Source: Flammeovirga sp. OC4
Lineage (GTDB): Bacteria; Bacteroidota; Bacteroidia; Cytophagales; Flammeovirgaceae
Direction: 5' to 3'
NCBI RefSeq assembly: GCF_000812565.1
Contig: NZ_JTAM01000048.1
Span: forward strand, 18,689 to 82,688
Length of the DNA stretch: 64,000 nucleotides
Below are positions 63,576-64,000 of this stretch, piece by piece (position 1 is the stretch's first letter; every line of letters begins with the position of its first letter). The notes below the pieces were generated by a model, which was given only the letters and a program-made list of their open reading frames with translations, had not been told where the DNA came from and ran no database searches. A program made the position numbers and the translations under genes.

Positions 63576-64000
63576 TTATTTGCTTTCTTTGTTATTTTTT
63601 TCTTTGATCTCTAATATGATATACTTCTTTTTTCTCCCTTTATGAGGTCGATATCCTTTATAGTAAAGGTGCCCACGAAACGTATGGTTACCTATTTTTT
63701 TAACCTGATTTGGATAAAGAATAAACTTGTTGCCTGAAGATAAATTATTGATCATTTTCTCTTGTACATTCCCTTCGCTATCCACAAATAACATGATGGT
63801 AGTATCTATGTCTTTATATGTAATAAAGGTATGATCAAATATTTTATTCACTTGAGTGGTTTGATCACCAAAATATACTTTTTGAGTGATAAGATCTTTT
63901 CTTTGCACTGCTTTAATCCAGTTGATTTTACCAAAATCATTAAAGTTGAATAATTGAATATTGTAACGGTATAATATAGTTACCCCATCAAAACGGACTG
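63576..64000 (-). CDS. Partial protein of unknown function, open at the right window edge
   Basis: The reading frame runs without stop from the window edge (VRFDGVTILYRYNIQLFN) to the stop at 63576, at least 141 residues. A GTG inside the frame at 63908 could be mistaken for a start, but upstream codons are open and continue the same style of sequence. The C-terminal part is basic (YRPHKGRKKKYIILEIKEK). I recognise no family. It is first visible gene of the operon with 62962-63567 and 62024-62956. Confidence 0.6.
   Translation of the reverse strand, partial: VRFDGVTILYRYNIQLFNFNDFGKINWIKAVQRKDLITQKVYFGDQTTQVNKIFDHTFITYKDIDTTIMLFVDSEGNVQEKMINNLSSGNKFILYPNQVKKIGNHTFRGHLYYKGYRPHKGRKKKYIILEIKEKNNKESK

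Noticed and set aside
63576..63908. A complete 110-aa gene starting with GTG at 63908
   Set aside because: The same frame is open upstream to the window edge and the GTG is an internal Val codon, so the gene is partial.

Overview
The window looks like chromosomal DNA from a Bacteroidota bacterium, most likely a marine Cytophagales relative of the Flammeovirga type (the genus is inference). The support is AT-rich DNA, a TonB-dependent receptor with a carboxypeptidase-regulatory N-terminus, DUF2490 proteins, many exported and lipidated proteins, an exported WD40-caspase, and promoters of the Bacteroidota TAnnTTTG type rather than TATAAT. No tRNA, rRNA, CRISPR array, transposase or phage gene cluster was seen. 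Both edges cut through a gene: a cyclic-nucleotide-binding protein at the left and an unrecognised protein at the right.

Layout. 0-4.9 kb: WD40-caspase and two small membrane proteins. 5.0-11.2 kb: core genes acpP, fabF and rnc, a tandem pair of NlpC/P60 lipoproteins of which the second has lost its catalytic residues, and parE. 11.5-31.8 kb: an accessory envelope island almost wholly on the minus strand. It holds outer-membrane barrel proteins, three DUF2490 proteins, two DUF1254/DUF1214 proteins, a porin, a small MscS channel, an HdeD-like protein, a tannase/feruloyl-esterase, an alkylsulfatase-like beta-lactamase-fold protein and a nucleotide-pyrophosphatase-like phosphatase. 32-43 kb: a CPBP protease, a membrane-anchored LAS-type peptidase, several oxidoreductases each next to an HxlR or AraC regulator, and a housekeeping run (hydrolase, YigZ, EI24, lipoprotein). 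43.5-56 kb: PAP2 phosphatase with GT39 glycosyltransferase, lepA, an exported amidinotransferase, a 1-Cys peroxiredoxin, pepT and fabG. 56-64 kb: a TonB-dependent receptor with a beta-helix lipoprotein, a cyclophilin lipoprotein and a three-gene envelope operon.

The most interesting part is the regulatory architecture of the 11.5-31.8 kb island. Five minus-strand promoters carry one conserved arrangement: a TACAAT element exactly 20 bp upstream of a -7 box (TAnnTTTG-like), and in four of the five a second TACAAT exactly 21 bp further up. The fifth looks like an internal deletion of the same site and lies next to an AraC-family regulator gene. A second, different operator (core ACYGTATGTWACRGT with a conserved flank) occurs three times between 19.7 and 23.0 kb, next to a CadC-like/TPR regulator. 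Paralogues of the same outer-membrane families sit in both regulons. This suggests two parallel, differently controlled sets of surface and periplasmic proteins, perhaps for uptake and hydrolysis of ester-type substrates. The function is inference; the operator spacing is seen directly.

The intergenic regions also carry a family of non-coding elements with inverted ends (about 390 bp when complete), present in five full, shortened, chimeric or fragmentary copies, and other long hairpin elements. A promoter-terminator pair at 49.2-49.7 kb with no convincing ORF may mark an orphan transcript.
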